NCBI GenBank assembly: GCA_001890945.1
Contig: MLAX01000001.1
Span: 744,001-808,000 of the forward strand
Reading direction: 5' to 3'
Source: Alphaproteobacteria bacterium AO1-B
GTDB taxonomy: Bacteria > Pseudomonadota > Alphaproteobacteria > Rhizobiales > Stappiaceae
DNA length: 64,000 bases
Shown here: piece by piece, positions 9,598 through 18,618 of the stretch
How the letters are laid out: every line of letters starts with the position of its first letter
Numbering within the stretch: position 1 is the stretch's first letter
Translations under genes and position numbers: made by a program
Notes under the pieces: model-generated
Seen by the model: the letters and a program-made list of their open reading frames with translations, nothing else
Told to the model about the DNA's origin: nothing
The model's database searches: none

Positions 9598-9666
9598 TTG
9601 CGTGATTCCCTTTTGCCCCGTGAAATTGGCGGCTGGGATGACGCCGGTCAAGGGCAGGTCACTAGG

Positions 9667-10923
9667 TCAGATCACGAAGTTCGCGATTGCCTCATTGTCG
9701 GTGATGTCTTCCCAGCGAATGTCAGACCGGTCGAAGCTGTCGTGCAAAGTTTGGAAATTTTCCGGCTGTTTTGTCTCAATGCCGATAAGAACCGAGCCAA
9801 AGTTGCGGGCAGATTTTTTCAGGTACTCAAACCGGGCAATGTCATCGTCCGGGCCCAGCAGAGACAGGAAGTCTTTCAATGCCCCCGGACGCTGTGGCAA
9901 CTGGATGACATAGTACTTTTTGAGGCCGGAGAACTTTAGCGCCCGCTCTTTCACCTCCGGCAGACGCTCGAAATCGAAGTTGCCGCCCGAAACCACACAG
10001 ACGATCTTCTTGCCCTTTACCTGCGCCGCTGGCAGCCGATTGAGCGCATCAATTGCGAGCGCTCCTGCGGGCTCCAGCACAATCCCTTCAATGTTGAGCA
10101 TATCGATCATGGTCGCGCACACACCGTCGGTCGGGGCGAGGATCACGTCTTCTGGTGCGAAGTTTAAAAGCTGTTTGAAGTTTTCAGTGCCGATTTGGGC
10201 CACCGCTGCGCCATCGACAAAGTTATCGACCCAGTCAAGCCGCACCCGCTCATTTGCTTGGAGGCTGTTGTAAAGACTGGGAGCGTTTTCAGGTTCCACC
10301 AAGCTAAATTTCGCGGTGAGCCCTTTTTCGGAAAAATAGTGGCTCACGCCCGCAGATAGTCCGCCGCCACCGACCGGCAGGATGAGCCGGTCCCAGTTGG
10401 TGTCTTCAGGGGTCTGTTCTGCGATTTCCTTGCCGACAGTGGCTTGCCCCAGAATGATTGTTTCGTGATCAAACGGCGGCACCATCAAGCCGTTGTTCTG
10501 CGCACAGTATTCCAGAGCGGCCTTGTTCGCGGCGTCAAAGCCGTCACCGATGAGTTTGATGTCTACGAGCGGTGCGCCAAAAGATCGGGTCTTCTGGATT
10601 TTTTGTTGAGGTGTTGTGAGCGGCATGAAGACGATGCCCGGCTTGCTGAAATGCCGGCAGGCAAAGGCAAAGCCCTGCGCATGATTGCCTGCGGAAGAGC
10701 ACACGAAAAGAGCGCAGTCTGGATCTTTGTCCAAGGCCTGATGGATAAAGGCATAGGCGCCGCGCACCTTGTAGCTGCGCACCGGGGTAAGGTCTTCCCG
10801 CTTGAGCCAGATGTCGGCCTGATGGAGGTCGGACAGATATTGGCTGTACTGGAGAGGTGTCGGTTCCAGAACTCCGGACAGGAGCTCATGGATCTTGGAG
10901 ACATCGTCGGCAAACTGTCCCAC
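9667..10923 (-). CDS. ilvA: Threonine ammonia-lyase (threonine dehydratase) IlvA
   Basis: PLP enzyme that deaminates threonine to 2-oxobutanoate, the entry step to isoleucine. The PLP lysine is Lys52 in RSYKVRGA, SSAGNHAQG lies at 76-84 and the phosphate-binding glycine loop PVGGGGLSAG at about 183-192. A single ACT-like regulatory domain (about 335-418) makes it the Bacillus-type short form (418 aa), as opposed to the two-domain E. coli IlvA. The start is GTG 10923 with GGGAAAG upstream. It is divergent from rsmE and probably co-transcribed with xseA downstream. Confidence 0.9.
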   Translation of the reverse strand: MGQFADDVSKIHELLSGVLEPTPLQYSQYLSDLHQADIWLKREDLTPVRSYKVRGAYAFIHQALDKDPDCALFVCSSAGNHAQGFAFACRHFSKPGIVFMPLTTPQQKIQKTRSFGAPLVDIKLIGDGFDAANKAALEYCAQNNGLMVPPFDHETIILGQATVGKEIAEQTPEDTNWDRLILPVGGGGLSAGVSHYFSEKGLTAKFSLVEPENAPSLYNSLQANERVRLDWVDNFVDGAAVAQIGTENFKQLLNFAPEDVILAPTDGVCATMIDMLNIEGIVLEPAGALAIDALNRLPAAQVKGKKIVCVVSGGNFDFERLPEVKERALKFSGLKKYYVIQLPQRPGALKDFLSLLGPDDDIARFEYLKKSARNFGSVLIGIETKQPENFQTLHDSFDRSDIRWEDITDNEAIANFVI

Positions 10924-11134
10924 GTGAATTGCTTTCCCGATTATCGAAAATTGATGTCCTACTCATCTGAACGGGCACCAAAAATCAAGGCCCGCAGCTT
11001 TTAAAACAGTCCCGAGGATTGAAAGTCGCCTGGAAACAGGAATGCTGTGAAGCATCTGACGTTTTGAAAAATCCGCCTTGAATCGAGCACATTCCACCGC
11101 CTACCTGAAACGCATGGGGAAATACGAGTTTAAT

Positions 11135-11872
11135 ATGCAACGTCTTTTTCTGCGTCACATCCTGGCTGATGGCGCCCGTATCGAAGCGGATCGCGGGCAG
11201 GCGAACTACCTATTGAACGTCTTGCGTTTGAAGGACGGGGACTACGTTCTGGTTTTTAACGGCAGCGACGGTGAGTGGCTGGCGAAGATCCAAAGCAGCG
11301 GCCGGCGTGCCTGTTCGCTGCAACTCATGGAACGGACGCGCGAACAATCCGCGCCAAATGACTTGATCTACATGTTTGCGCCGCTCAAGCACGCACGCCT
11401 GGATTACATGGTCCAAAAGGCGGTCGAGATGGGGGCAGGCAGTCTTATGCCGGTCATGACGCAGCACACACAGTCCAGCCGGGTAAATGTCGAGCGCATG
11501 GAGGCAAATGTCATTGAAGCGGCCGAGCAATGCGGCGTGCTGTCTGTCCCAACCGTTTTGTCTCCAATGTCGCTCAAAGATGTTCTTACCGCATGGCCTG
11601 AGGCACATGCTGGACGGAAACTGCTTTTCTGCGATGAGGGCGAAGAGACCAACAATCCTCTTTTGACACTTGTGCAGCTGAAAGAATACGGACCACCGCC
11701 GTTGGCCATTCTCATCGGGCCGGAAGGCGGGTTTTCGGAAGACGAGCGCGCACTTTTGAAAGACCTGGATTTCGTGACCACAATCCCGTTGGGCCCGAGG
11801 ATTTTAAGGGCCGACACGGCAGCAGTCGCAGCCCTTGCTGTTGTCCAAGCAACGGTCGGAGACTGGAAGTAG
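11135..11872 (+). CDS. rsmE: 16S rRNA (uracil1498-N3)-methyltransferase RsmE
   Basis: SAM-dependent methyltransferase that modifies U1498 of 16S rRNA. The N-terminal PUA-like region (MQRLFL..., [13 protein letters not shown]) is followed by a SPOUT knot with the signatures [12 protein letters not shown] and [16 protein letters not shown] near the C-terminus. The open frame runs from 11078 (TTG), but family proteins begin at MxRLF, which is ATG 11135 here (245 aa); ATG 11114 is an alternative. The cyclase gene starts 2 bp after its stop, so the two are likely co-transcribed. Confidence 0.88.
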   Translation: MQRLFLRHILADGARIEADRGQANYLLNVLRLKDGDYVLVFNGSDGEWLAKIQSSGRRACSLQLMERTREQSAPNDLIYMFAPLKHARLDYMVQKAVEMGAGSLMPVMTQHTQSSRVNVERMEANVIEAAEQCGVLSVPTVLSPMSLKDVLTAWPEAHAGRKLLFCDEGEETNNPLLTLVQLKEYGPPPLAILIGPEGGFSEDERALLKDLDFVTTIPLGPRILRADTAAVAALAVVQATVGDWK

Positions 11873-11874
11873 CC

Positions 11875-13632
11875 ATGGACGAGGAGAAGCGCCCAGCAAA
11901 AGATATCTCTGCCCCAGGCAACGCTTCTCCAGCCCTTTCCCAACACGGCGCGCCGATGCATTCGCGACGAGATCGGAAACCTTTCAGAATTCCGGTTGGT
12001 GTGGCGCTCGGGTTGGTATTCTCGCTTCTGCTAGTAGCAATTTGCGGATTGATCATTGCTTACATGGCTGCTGCGGACCGGCGGATTGCGGGCCGCTTGC
12101 TGGATCAGCAAGCGGCGGCCATCCTGAATGCCAATCAGGCTGTTTTGGGCAAGTTCTTCTCTGAACAAGATGTTCTGCTTCGCACGATTGCAGTTCATGC
12201 AGCGGCGATGCAGCGGCACCTGAACGGCGACGATCTTGAGGCATATAAAAAGCTGCTTCCGGAAAATGCTGAGTTTGAACTTGGCCGATCGGTCATGGAC
12301 GATGCGCCAGCCGACGAATTGCCAGACGTTGCGTGGTCCGCATTTGAATGGCGCGAGGGGCAGGCGGAAGCCGTGAAAACTGCCGAATTGGACCTTGGAA
12401 ACGGTCAGAGCCTGTTCGTTCATTATCCGCGTGCCGTGTTTCTTGATGTCGCCAGGGACATGACCTGGGATAGCCGGCAGCAAGTGTTTTTGCTCTCAGG
12501 CCGCAACAACGTGATTGTTGTCCACGGCTTGGAGGGAGTGGATTACTCGGCATCGCCGGAGACGCCATTGCCATCGCTCACAGAAATGACTGAAACACCG
12601 TTACACCTGATCTGGGATGTAGGGCGTCAGGCGCACATGATTGACGGGCAAATTAGCGGACGTTTGTTTCCAGCTTTTGGCGGCTTCTACACCGCGATTT
12701 ATACGGAGCTCGACACAGGCCCTGCCGACGGTTGGATCATCGGAACGCTTTATCGAGCCGACCAATTCGGAGAAGCATTGGATCAGACCCAGGTGGTGCT
12801 CTACGCAGCATTGGCGGCGCTGCTCGCTGGAGCTGCCTTGTCTTTCATAGTTGGTCGCAAGTTGGGGCGTCCGCTGGGACGGTTGGCTGAAGCGGCCGCT
12901 GATCTCCGCAAGCTGGAATTTCATGAAGAACACCGTCTGCCGTCTTCGCCTTTGGCTGAACTCAACGATGTTAATCAGGCCTTCAATGGGTCGATCGGTG
13001 CACTCAATGCCTTTGCCAAATACGTGCCGCGTCAGCTCGTAACCCGGCTGATCGAAGAAGGCATGACCGACAGCCGGAACATTGAACTCCGGGAAATGAC
13101 GATTGTGTTCACGGACCTTGCAGGCTTCACCAGCTTGGCATCAAATTTGAGCGCAGAAGAAACAGCGGCCTATCTGAACGGCTATTTCGAAACGGTCTCA
13201 AAAGTAATCGCCGACAGGGACGGGACCATCGACAAGTTTCTTGGAGACGGTGTCATGGCATTTTGGGGGGCTCCGTCCGACCAACCGGACCATGCCTCCA
13301 GGGCAATCGCGGCTGTCACGGCATTGGCCGAGCAGATTGAAAAGGAAAGCGCCTTGAACATGCGCCTCAGGATCGGCATTCATACTGGCAAGGTCGTTGT
13401 TGGTGACATCGGGTCTGCCTCGCGAATGAATTATACGGTCATCGGTGATGCGGTGAACGTTGCAGCCCGCCTGCAAGAGTATGGCAAGCACGTTGACCCA
13501 GGTGCCAAGGTGATCGCGCTTGCAAGCGGAGACACCATGGCGCAATTGCCTGAAGGAGTGAAGGCAACCAGCCTGGGTCCTGTAAAACTCAGGGGCCGTG
13601 AGGAGGCTTTGACGGTCTTCAGGATTGCGTGA
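11875..13632 (+). CDS. Membrane-anchored class III adenylate/guanylate cyclase
   Basis: Makes cAMP (or cGMP) from ATP/GTP. Residues 41-63 form one membrane helix, 64-305 an extracytoplasmic sensor-like domain, and 308-328 a second helix followed by a HAMP-like linker. The catalytic domain spans about 405-580, with metal-binding Asp414 (FTDLAGFTS) and Asp458 (KFLGDGVMAFWG) and the transition-state NVAARL motif. All key residues look intact. The architecture (TM, sensor, TM, cyclase) suggests extracellular control. The ligand is unknown. The 2-bp gap to rsmE suggests one transcript. Confidence 0.85.
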   Translation: MDEEKRPAKDISAPGNASPALSQHGAPMHSRRDRKPFRIPVGVALGLVFSLLLVAICGLIIAYMAAADRRIAGRLLDQQAAAILNANQAVLGKFFSEQDVLLRTIAVHAAAMQRHLNGDDLEAYKKLLPENAEFELGRSVMDDAPADELPDVAWSAFEWREGQAEAVKTAELDLGNGQSLFVHYPRAVFLDVARDMTWDSRQQVFLLSGRNNVIVVHGLEGVDYSASPETPLPSLTEMTETPLHLIWDVGRQAHMIDGQISGRLFPAFGGFYTAIYTELDTGPADGWIIGTLYRADQFGEALDQTQVVLYAALAALLAGAALSFIVGRKLGRPLGRLAEAAADLRKLEFHEEHRLPSSPLAELNDVNQAFNGSIGALNAFAKYVPRQLVTRLIEEGMTDSRNIELREMTIVFTDLAGFTSLASNLSAEETAAYLNGYFETVSKVIADRDGTIDKFLGDGVMAFWGAPSDQPDHASRAIAAVTALAEQIEKESALNMRLRIGIHTGKVVVGDIGSASRMNYTVIGDAVNVAARLQEYGKHVDPGAKVIALASGDTMAQLPEGVKATSLGPVKLRGREEALTVFRIA

Positions 13633-13785
13633 GGCGCACCTGCATGTCGCATCTGCGCTTGCATTCTACTTTCAAGACTCCTAAATCACCGGAACTCATA
13701 ACGCCGGAAAAGGCATCGGATCATCGCGGTTTTAAGGGGGCTGGGCTCCTTATGATTTGCACCGCAAACACTGAAGGATGGTTGT

Positions 13786-15159
13786 ATGGCCCGCGATACG
13801 GTCGATGCCACACCGATTGAAACGGTCGCTGATCTGGCGGCAACACTGGAAGCGGGTTGCAAACCGACAAGCGATTTCAGGATCGGGACCGAACACGAGA
13901 AGTTCGGCTTCAATATAAAAGACAATTCGCCGATCCCCTACGGCGGCACCAATGGTGTCGAAGCCGTCCTGGAAGGCATGGAGCGCCTACTCGGTTGGGA
14001 ACGGATCGAAGACGCTGGAAAGATCATTGGCCTCGCCGATGATCAAGGCGGCGGTGCGATCTCAATCGAACCAGGTGGCCAGTTCGAATTGTCCGGCGCG
14101 CCGCTCGACAATCTCCACCAGACCTGCCGCGAAGCCAACCAGCACCTGGCCCATGTCCGTCAGGTTGCAGAGCCGCTGGGGGTCGGTTTCCTGGGTATTG
14201 GAATGGCGCCAACCTGGGCCCGGGCAGACATGCCGCGCATGCCGAAGTCGCGCTACGACATCATGACAAATTACATGCCGAAGGTCGGATCCCTTGGCCT
14301 CGACATGATGTACCGCACGTCGACGATCCAAGTGAACCTGGATTTCGAAACCGAAGCGGACATGGTCAAGAAGATGCGTGTCGGCTTAGCACTCCAGCCA
14401 ATCGCGACGGCTATCTTTGCCAATTCTCCGTTCACCGACGGCAAGCCGAATGGCTTCAAGTCCTTCCGGGCCCAGATCTGGACCGATACGGACATGGACC
14501 GCACGGGCGACATGCCCTTTGCCTTTGACGACGGCTTCGGCTTTGAACGCTATGTCGAATGGGCTCTGGATGTGCCGATGTATTTCGTCAAGCGGGGCAC
14601 TGAATATCACGATGTCACCGGAACCACGTTCCGGGCCTTCATGAATGGGGCCCTAGACGGCAAGATCCCGGATGCTCGTCCGAGTCTTGGTGACTGGAAT
14701 AACCACTTGTCGACCTTGTTCCCGGATGTGCGGCTGAAGAAATACATCGAGATGCGGGGTGCCGATGGTGGCCCATGGCGCCGGATATGCGCGCTGCCCG
14801 CCTTGTGGGTCGGACTGCTCTACGACACCGGTGTTCTGGATCAGGCGTTTGAACTGGTGAAAGACTGGACAGCAGAAGAGCGGGCAGCTTTGCGGGCTGG
14901 TGTGCCGGAAACCGCATTGCAGACACCGTTCCGCACTGGAACCGTGCTGGATGTTGCCAAGGACGTCTTGGCGTTGTCTCAAGAAGGCCTCAAACGCCGC
15001 GCCCGCATGAGTGATGGCGACCTGGATGAACGGGTCCATCTGGCACCCGTTGAGGAAGGTCTTGCAGCAGGCATGTGCCCGGCCGACATTCTTCTTCAGC
15101 GGTACAACGGATCGTGGAACGGAGATCTGTCACAGATCTTCAGGGATTACGCCTACTGA
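13786..15159 (+). CDS. gshA: Glutamate-cysteine ligase GshA (GCS2/plant-like type)
   Basis: ATP-dependent first step of glutathione synthesis, joining glutamate and cysteine. At 457 aa, with FRIGTEHEKFGF near the N-terminus, GGAISIEPGGQFELSGAP, and YRTSTIQVNLDFETEADM, it matches the alphaproteobacterial and plant-type ligase rather than the E. coli one. AAGGATGG precedes the ATG. Nearby rsmE is a frequent neighbour of gshA in Hyphomicrobiales. An 11-bp hairpin follows the stop. Confidence 0.92.
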   Translation: MARDTVDATPIETVADLAATLEAGCKPTSDFRIGTEHEKFGFNIKDNSPIPYGGTNGVEAVLEGMERLLGWERIEDAGKIIGLADDQGGGAISIEPGGQFELSGAPLDNLHQTCREANQHLAHVRQVAEPLGVGFLGIGMAPTWARADMPRMPKSRYDIMTNYMPKVGSLGLDMMYRTSTIQVNLDFETEADMVKKMRVGLALQPIATAIFANSPFTDGKPNGFKSFRAQIWTDTDMDRTGDMPFAFDDGFGFERYVEWALDVPMYFVKRGTEYHDVTGTTFRAFMNGALDGKIPDARPSLGDWNNHLSTLFPDVRLKKYIEMRGADGGPWRRICALPALWVGLLYDTGVLDQAFELVKDWTAEERAALRAGVPETALQTPFRTGTVLDVAKDVLALSQEGLKRRARMSDGDLDERVHLAPVEEGLAAGMCPADILLQRYNGSWNGDLSQIFRDYAY

Positions 15160-15188
15160 TCCTCTCAAAAGCCTAAGTGGTTTTTCTT

Positions 15189-15213
15189 ATCCCGGCAAAA
15201 GCTTTGCCGGGAT
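15189..15213 (+). terminator. Strong hairpin after gshA
   Basis: A perfect 11-bp stem (ATCCCGGCAAA / TTTGCCGGGAT) with a 3-nt loop lies 30 bp after the gshA stop. There is no T-run on its 3' side (TTTTTC precedes it instead), so termination would have to be atypical. Position supports a 3'-end role. Confidence 0.5.
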
Positions 15214-15299
15214 CAATTGACGTTCTGCCATGAAGCAGTCACTGTGAGCGAGATAGCCTTGTTTCTCAGGGCCTTGCGCAAGACAGTCGAGGCAGCGTG

Positions 15300-16058
15300 A
15301 TGACAGCACATGACAAGGCGGCGCCGCCGTTCGATATCTTCTCCTTGAGCAAAGATATGCAAGAGCGCTTTGGCTGGTCCAATGACGACCTTAATCGTGT
15401 CATGGAACATCTGATGCCTGCCGCGCTGTCCGGGTTTCAGCACTTCGGTACGCCGAGCAAAAGCATGCCAGACTGGTTTGCTCAGGCAGCGCAACTGTCA
15501 GCCGGTTCCGGCAATCCCTTTGCTGATTATGCAAAATTTTTCCAAGCCCCCACACAACAATCCCTGACGCCATTCTTCGGTCCGGAAGCCGTTCAGCAGG
15601 CCGTTGCTGCGCAGATTTCCACAATGACCGGGGTTCAACGAGACGCTGTGCAGGAGTTGATGCCGGTTGCGGCAACACTTGCCTTTGGACAAGTGGCGAG
15701 GCCTTTCTTGCAAGGGGAGGCTCAGGTCCTGTTGGATGCCTACCTGCGCGGCTTTGCGCGCGGGCGGCCAAAACGGGCGCCAGCTCCAATCGATTACCTT
15801 CAAGGGTACACGGAAGCAATGAATGCCTTCTGGGGCTCGTTCCTGCAACCTGCCGCGGCGCGCCATGTCGAGGATGAAGCTGAGCTGGAGCCGGAGCTCG
15901 AAGACGATCTGGTCGATGAAGAGGTCGAGACAGACGAGGCGTCGGAATTCGATGAAATGGTGTCCGGTTGGATGTCGGCTGGGCGCGACTTGCAGTCCAG
16001 CCAGTTCAAGGCGTTTGACGATTTCTTCGCGACAGCTACCAAAAACCTCGGCAAATAA
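15300..16058 (+). CDS. DUF937-like hypothetical protein
   Basis: Soluble protein of 252 aa. Two helical repeats each pair a few residues with LMP: ERFGWSNDDLNRVMEHLMPAALSGF near the N-terminus, and TMTGVQRDAVQELMPVAATLAFG near the middle. This is the pattern of DUF937 proteins, whose function is unknown. A strongly acidic stretch (about 190-217, E/D-rich) precedes a C-terminal helical tail. Start ATG 15300 with GAGG 7 bp upstream is chosen over the overlapping GTG 15297. The acidic tail and helical character would also fit a granule- or surface-associated protein, but nothing proves it. Confidence 0.55.
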   Translation: MTAHDKAAPPFDIFSLSKDMQERFGWSNDDLNRVMEHLMPAALSGFQHFGTPSKSMPDWFAQAAQLSAGSGNPFADYAKFFQAPTQQSLTPFFGPEAVQQAVAAQISTMTGVQRDAVQELMPVAATLAFGQVARPFLQGEAQVLLDAYLRGFARGRPKRAPAPIDYLQGYTEAMNAFWGSFLQPAAARHVEDEAELEPELEDDLVDEEVETDEASEFDEMVSGWMSAGRDLQSSQFKAFDDFFATATKNLGK

Positions 16059-16065
16059 GACGAAC

Positions 16066-16093
16066 AAAAAAAGACCCGCCGAAAAGGCGGGTC
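16066..16093 (-). terminator. Intrinsic terminator of the DUF1127 gene
   Basis: Stem GACCCGCC / GGCGGGTC with a 5-nt loop. On the minus strand it is followed by seven T (A-run 16066-16072 on the plus strand). It lies about 50 bp past the DUF1127 stop and also separates it from the convergent DUF937-like gene. Confidence 0.85.
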
Positions 16094-16142
16094 AGTTGAC
16101 GTCAGCAAGGCTTGCCGACAGGGGCTGCTAAACAATTTCCAA

Positions 16143-16469
16143 TCAAGCTGCGATTTCCGACCGGGGATGTGCCGGAATAACTGTCAGTCTCGGAGCTTTG
16201 GGACCCTCGTTGGCGGCACGGGGCATAGGCTGCAGCGCGGTGATGCTGTGCCCGTTGGCCATCTGCGTCAAAAAAGGTACCGGGTCGGTGTGGACCGGTA
16301 GCGCGATGGCTCGTCGAACATCGCTCCGGGTCAGTCCAATGTCCTTCAATGCAGCGTCGCTCAACTCCGAGAGCTTGCCCATTTGGCGGCGGTTCTTGAA
16401 CACGCGCAGGGCACGGGCAACCAACTGCCCGGAAAGAGCGAAAATGGGGTGGTGTGCGATATGTGACAT
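16143..16469 (-). CDS. DUF1127 domain protein
   Basis: Small protein of 108 aa with one DUF1127 motif (about 30-55: RRQMGKLSELSDAALKDIGL then TRSDVRRAI), an Arg-rich helical segment found in alphaproteobacterial regulators of metabolism and RNA turnover. Most DUF1127 proteins are about 45-70 aa, so the 50-residue C-terminal extension is unusual. ATG 16469 is the start because AGGAG sits 9 bp before it; the frame continues to 16550 without a ribosome site. It is divergent from the first LysR gene. Confidence 0.7.
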   Translation of the reverse strand: MSHIAHHPIFALSGQLVARALRVFKNRRQMGKLSELSDAALKDIGLTRSDVRRAIALPVHTDPVPFLTQMANGHSITALQPMPRAANEGPKAPRLTVIPAHPRSEIAA

Positions 16470-16562
16470 GGCGTAATTCTCCTGTGAGCCGCCGGAGGAA
16501 TTTCCGGATGCTTGTTCCGCGCCCTTGGGGCAGTCCTTTGTTTGGAACACGCTCTAAATGCG

Positions 16563-16576
16563 ATGGATTAATCCAT
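16563..16576. promoter_or_regulatory. 14-bp perfect palindrome between DUF1127 and LysR genes
   Basis: ATGGATTAATCCAT is fully self-complementary and lies between the divergent DUF1127 and LysR starts (94 and 140 bp away). A direct repeat TGATATGAA follows twice about 23 bp apart near 16595-16630. A plausible operator; no factor can be named. Confidence 0.4.
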
Positions 16577-16715
16577 TATTCCAACGAATGTTTTTGATAT
16601 GAATAATCAGATATTGTGATATGAAGACTGTATCTTAGGAAAAACTCGCGGATTCGAGCCAATTCGAATGGCTTGGTTCCGATTTTGAATCTTCAGAAAT
16701 TATCGGTGAAGCGGC

Positions 16716-17591
16716 ATGTTAGACTTGGATCAGCTGCGGACATTTGTTGCCATTGCAGAAAGCGGAAGCTTTACCAAGGCTGCTGACAACGTGCACAAGA
16801 CTCAGTCAGCTGTCTCCATGCAGATGCGCCGGCTTGAAGAGCGGATTGGAAAACCGCTGTTTGTTCGTGTCGGGCGGCAGTCCCGCCTGACCGAACACGG
16901 TGAACGGCTCCTGCACTATGCCAGACGACTTGTGCAGTTGAACGATGAAACACTCGCGGCGTTTGATGACACGGAACTCGCTGGACTGGTTCGTTTGGGC
17001 ACACCGGATGATTACGCTGACCGGTTTCTACCAGAGATCCTCGCAAGGTTTTCAAGATCCAATCCAAAGGCTGAAGTGAGTGTTGTATGTGCGCCGACGC
17101 CGAACCTTGCGGACATGATCGGCGAGGGCGAGCTTGATGTGGCAATCATCACCCACGTTCAGAAAAAAGGGCGCAAAAACGTGGAGATCCTGCGCCGGGA
17201 ACCATTGCTCTGGGTCGCGTCTGCTCGTCATGCAACGGAAAACGAAGCGGTTCTACCAATGGCCTTGGGCCGTGCAACATGTGACTGGCGCAAGGCTGCA
17301 TTGAGTGCGCTGGAGGACCAGCTGCGCGAGTATCGTCTTTTGTATTCCAGTTGGAACTCAACCGCTGTTGGGGCTGCAGTTTTGGCCGGCTTGGCAATTT
17401 CCGTTTTACCTGAATCTGCGTTGCGCTCAGGAATGCGGGTTCTGACAGAAGCGGATGGGTTTCCTCGGCTTCCGGACTGCGAGATTGGCATCATGCGATC
17501 CTGGCACAATAACTCCCGCGTGACAGATGCCTTGGTGGAACACATCATGTCGTCCCTCGACAATCTTTCGGTTCCGCAGGCGGCGGAATGA
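16716..17591 (+). CDS. LysR-family regulator, LrhA-like (tandem copy 1)
   Basis: Transcription factor of 291 aa with an N-terminal winged helix (LDQLRTFVAIAESGSFTKAA, KTQSAVSMQMRRLEER) and a C-terminal periplasmic-binding-like effector domain. The N-terminus and the LNDETLAAFDD region resemble E. coli LrhA/HexA, a regulator of motility and surface traits. The next gene is a paralogue in the same orientation. Target genes are not visible; the divergent DUF1127 gene and the exporter downstream are candidates. Confidence 0.82.
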   Translation: MLDLDQLRTFVAIAESGSFTKAADNVHKTQSAVSMQMRRLEERIGKPLFVRVGRQSRLTEHGERLLHYARRLVQLNDETLAAFDDTELAGLVRLGTPDDYADRFLPEILARFSRSNPKAEVSVVCAPTPNLADMIGEGELDVAIITHVQKKGRKNVEILRREPLLWVASARHATENEAVLPMALGRATCDWRKAALSALEDQLREYRLLYSSWNSTAVGAAVLAGLAISVLPESALRSGMRVLTEADGFPRLPDCEIGIMRSWHNNSRVTDALVEHIMSSLDNLSVPQAAE

Positions 17592-17637
17592 TCACAAATT
17601 GAATTGCCATAAAATTTGATGTAAGCAGGATCAATCA

Positions 17638-17652
17638 ATCATATTTTATGAT
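17638..17652. promoter_or_regulatory. 15-bp inverted repeat before second LysR gene
   Basis: Arms ATCATA and TATGAT flank TTT, ending 40 bp before the ATG of the second LysR regulator. LysR proteins usually bind such dyads near their own promoter, so autoregulation is plausible. Confidence 0.4.
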
Positions 17653-17692
17653 GGTCTTGTGACTGCGTTATGTGTCCATTTAGGAGAGCTCC

Positions 17693-18583
17693 ATGAGCCA
17701 CGCGCTGGATATTGATCAGCTTCGGACCTTTCTTGCGATTGCCGAGCTCGGCAGTTTCACGAAGGCCGGAGAAGCGGTTCACAAGACCCAGTCAGCCGTT
17801 TCCATGCAAATGCGCCGCCTGGAAGAACGGGTTGGGCAGCCCATTTTCATCAAAGACGGACGGCAGTCGCGTTTGACTGAACAAGGGTTGCGTCTGGTGG
17901 AATACGCCCGTCGTATGATTCAGCTGAATGATGAAACCTTGCTGGCCTTCAACGGCAAAAAGGAGGTTGGTTTCGTCAAGCTTGGCGTCCCTGACGATTA
18001 TGCCGATCGGCTGCTTCCGCAGGTGCTTGCCGCGTTTAATCGACTCAATCCGTCTATCGAGGTTCAGGTCGAATGCACCAGCAGCGCAAAGTTGACAAAA
18101 GCGGTGCGCGACAATGAGCTCGATGTTGCGATCACGACATCCGGTGATACCAGTGAGTTACGCGGTGAAATCATCCGGCGTGAACCCCTCTACTGGGTTA
18201 CATCTGAACAGCACAGCGCGCACACACAAGATGTTCTGCGGCTTGCCCTTGGCCCGTCCAGCTGCAGTTGGCGCCGGTTGTCCATGGATGCTTTGGACCG
18301 CGCCGGACGCCAGTACCGCGTGTCCTATACGAGCGCGAGCGGCTCGGCCCTGATCGGGGCTGTGCAAGCTGGACTGGCGCTAACGGTGTTTCCCGAAAGC
18401 GCTATCCGGGATGGCATGCGGATCCTGGACGAAAGAGACGGCTTCCCGGCCCTACCGCATTGTGACATCGCCATGCTGCGTTCAGATAACGCCCGCCTGC
18501 CGATGCATGACCGGCTGTGCAATCACATCATCGCGGCCATTGGCAATGTGGGGACAGTGTCTTCCCGTGAGGCGGCCGAGTAA
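17693..18583 (+). CDS. LysR-family regulator, LrhA-like (tandem copy 2)
   Basis: Protein of 296 aa that is clearly paralogous to the preceding regulator: the helix-turn-helix is nearly identical (GSFTKAGEAVHKTQSAVSM) and the VPDDYADRLLPQVLAAFNR region aligns through the effector domain, while the C-terminal half diverges. AGGAGAG precedes the ATG. Tandem duplication with divergent effector domains suggests two related ligands or mutual regulation. It converges with the EamA exporter gene 35 bp further on. Confidence 0.82.
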   Translation: MSHALDIDQLRTFLAIAELGSFTKAGEAVHKTQSAVSMQMRRLEERVGQPIFIKDGRQSRLTEQGLRLVEYARRMIQLNDETLLAFNGKKEVGFVKLGVPDDYADRLLPQVLAAFNRLNPSIEVQVECTSSAKLTKAVRDNELDVAITTSGDTSELRGEIIRREPLYWVTSEQHSAHTQDVLRLALGPSSCSWRRLSMDALDRAGRQYRVSYTSASGSALIGAVQAGLALTVFPESAIRDGMRILDERDGFPALPHCDIAMLRSDNARLPMHDRLCNHIIAAIGNVGTVSSREAAE

Positions 18584-18618
18584 CTCTTCGGGTCCCAGAT
18601 CATTCGTTGAAATCTGAC

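Noticed and set aside
11078..11134. Longer RsmE from TTG 11078
   Set aside because: The extra 19 residues have no homology and RsmE proteins begin at MxRLF.
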